A stretch of 64,000 bases of DNA from Phoronis australis (lineage: Eukaryota > Phoronida > Phoronidae), in assembly GCA_002633005.1 (NCBI GenBank), contig NMRA01000097.1, positions 649,230-713,229 of the forward strand, given 5' to 3'. The first letter of the stretch is position 1. Each line of letters begins with the position of its first letter. The notes under the pieces were generated by a model, which was not told the DNA's origin, did not search any database, and worked only from the letters and a program-made list of their open reading frames with translations. This document shows positions 62,501-64,000 of the stretch, one piece after another. Both the position numbers and the translations under genes were made by a program.

Positions 62501-64000
62501 GTCTTTGCGCAAAGCTTACAAATGTGCCAAAAATTTAGGGAACATAGTGGAGTCCCTGTTGGGACCGTTTCAAGCAAGAGAAGTTGATCTTAATTGACAT
62601 TTTACTTATTTGCTCTTGGGTCACTTGTCCTACATGTATAAAGTGTGCGTGGTGCCGTACATGTATATCCACAAGTGTTCCATTCGGGGATGTGCACCAA
62701 CTTTACACAGTTCATTCAGGCCCTTATACCCACTAGTGTTCCACCGGGGATGTGCACCAACTTTACACAGTTCATATAGGCTGATAAGGTAACGCCTCAC
62801 GTTACTGCTGGCTTACGCAGTTAATGTTCATGTAACTGCCTAAGTGTTACAAATCACATACAAACGGATCAAATGTTCGACCTCCTAAAGACACTATGTT
62901 TCATTAAATTGTGAATATGCAAATTAAGTACTGGTTTACAATCAACCCGGCCTCCCGTTCATTAACGCTAGGACCTCGTTAAAAAGCAAGACTTTGCGAG
63001 ATTACGGGAGATATTTCCGTGTATTTTAAAAGAGAACACGTGACTTTGGCTAAATTTTAGCTAGGTCCTAGCGTAGGTCCTAACGCTACTGAACGCACGC
63101 CGGATCTTCCGGTGTGCCGGAAACCATCCGAGAACCAGTTACCATTACAATCTCGCAAAAGTCTGCTTTATGTAAATGAGTATCGTAATATTTCAATGTT
63201 ACCCTAATGGAACAAGGCACAGTTTTTATCATTTGTTTATTTCATTATCCAATAATGACTGAGTACTATTTGGAATTACTAGTTTTTTATATATTATCAC
63301 CTATTTTTAAGTCTATCAGTAGACTGTTTTCTTTAAAACTGCAATTTATTTTCAAATTATTTCTTTTCCTGATTATATGTGTACACGCAGTTCTCCAGAA
63401 AGTCACTAGTTGGCGCTTGATACAAATTTGAATATTCACGGTTGTAATGAGAAGACTTTAAGTACAGTGTACGTGCTTAACAGTTGCAGCCCCTGTCTGC
63501 AACGGTGGCATAATGTCCGCCACCTGTAAATGTGCAAGCCGCCTGCTCGCATTTTTGTTACTGCTCCAATTTCTACTTTTTTTCTCCATGTCTCATTCGC
63601 GTCAAACACACTGAAGAAACTCAATTCTGTTTCTCTTACAGGTGTATTTGATATCTAAAGTTTCTCCAGGTCAGCGCCCCAAGCTGTACGCCCTACCCAA
63701 ATCAGGTTGGGGAAGCTCTTCGAGAGTAAATATCGCTTCCATCGCCAAACTACCGATAACTTCCCGCAGCAATAATCCTGTGGCAGCCGACATCTCGCCA
63801 AACGGACAAGAGATTTTAGTGAAGGCGTACGGTCACGTGTACTACTGGAAGCGCCGCTCTGGCGAGAGCGTGAAAGACGCGCTCCAGCGCGGTCAGACGG
63901 AGAATCCCATGAGACACGAGCAGCAGGGGGAAACGGTCGCCTGGAGCGCCAGCGGTAACGGTTACTACACGCTGAGCGAGGGCTGGAATCAAAATTTGTA
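59513..64000 (+). CDS. Secreted protein, probable beta-propeller (3' partial)
   Basis: Five coding exons are visible: 59522-59609 (exon body from 59513), 59916-60046, 60798-60939, 61787-61932 and 63642 to the window end, giving about 288 aa with all phases closing. The start MNVFLTVLLCALGAVHSAPL is a clear signal peptide. The mature part contains SGLAASRRHPGILYTLNDSG, NQDWEDLAVGPCGD, CIFIGDVGGN, VYKVREP, DCESVMVDETGQVYLISKV, AADISPNGQEILVKAYGHVY and VAWSASGNGYYTLSEG. Repeated strands ending in L-Y-x-(I/L), V-Y-x-(V/I) and D-V/D-I pairs suggest blades of a propeller. The NDSG and DWEDLA...GD motifs recall uncharacterised bacterial secreted proteins with the same order. Function unknown. The 5' UTR is split, since an acceptor lies 9 nt before the ATG. 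Confidence 0.82.
62671..62780. repeat. Tandem duplication of ~57 bp (intron of the secreted-protein gene)
   Basis: Two units share AGTGTTCCA, then CGGGGATGTGCACCAACTTT and ACACAGTTCAT. They are close to identical in the core, so the duplication is recent. Confidence 0.75.
62950..63101. mobile_element. Small MITE, copy 2 (intron of the secreted-protein gene)
   Basis: It starts GCCTCCCGTTCATTAACGCT and ends AGGTCCTAACGCTACTGAAC then GCACGCC. It is about 85% identical to 58971-59126, including the interior GATTACG.GAGATATT and CACGTGAC words. Confidence 0.7.

Overview
The window is animal nuclear DNA. All five genes are split by GT-AG introns, intergenic and intronic DNA is AT-rich, and short non-autonomous DNA transposons and tRNA-derived fragments are scattered throughout. 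The gene sequences are clearly metazoan, and the frequent ACATGTA-type words suggest a marine invertebrate. Amphioxus or a similar deuterostome or lophotrochozoan is plausible, but this is inference.

Layout. (1) 93-2678 (+): the 3' part of a gene that joins a thrombospondin type-1 (TSP1) repeat, a transmembrane helix and a long cytoplasmic region ending in what looks like a dynein heavy-chain microtubule-binding stalk head. This is the most unusual object in the window. (2) 2679-14875: about 12 kb with no convincing gene, holding repeats and one doubtful ORF (6181-6987, minus). (3) 14876-24785 (-): complete EIF3J, nine coding exons, 236 aa. (4) 26860-34844 (+): complete FAM221-family gene, eight coding exons, 473 aa from the chosen ATG. 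(5) 38164-52339 (+): complete TUBGCP4 (gamma-tubulin complex component 4), sixteen coding exons, 656 aa. (6) 52340-59512: intergenic, with MITEs and one isolated candidate exon (56349-56438). (7) 59513-64000 (+): the first five coding exons of a secreted, probably beta-propeller protein that runs off the window.

Every exon junction in the five genes was checked by hand for splice sites and for matching codon phase; the phases close in all of them. EIF3J, FAM221 and TUBGCP4 are independent housekeeping or ciliary-type genes rather than one pathway. EIF3J and TUBGCP4 are also both on human chromosome 15q15-q21, so the linkage may be ancestral.

Non-genic structure of note: a 125-bp cassette with a YY1-like CAAGATGGCGG word and an in-frame ATG ending at a splice donor, present in EIF3J intron 2 and again in TUBGCP4 intron 1; a tandem triplication that copies a working FAM221 splice donor; a 22-bp minisatellite in FAM221 intron 5 in which most units carry a CCAAT box; hAT-like elements with 8-bp target duplications; and several two-copy MITE families.
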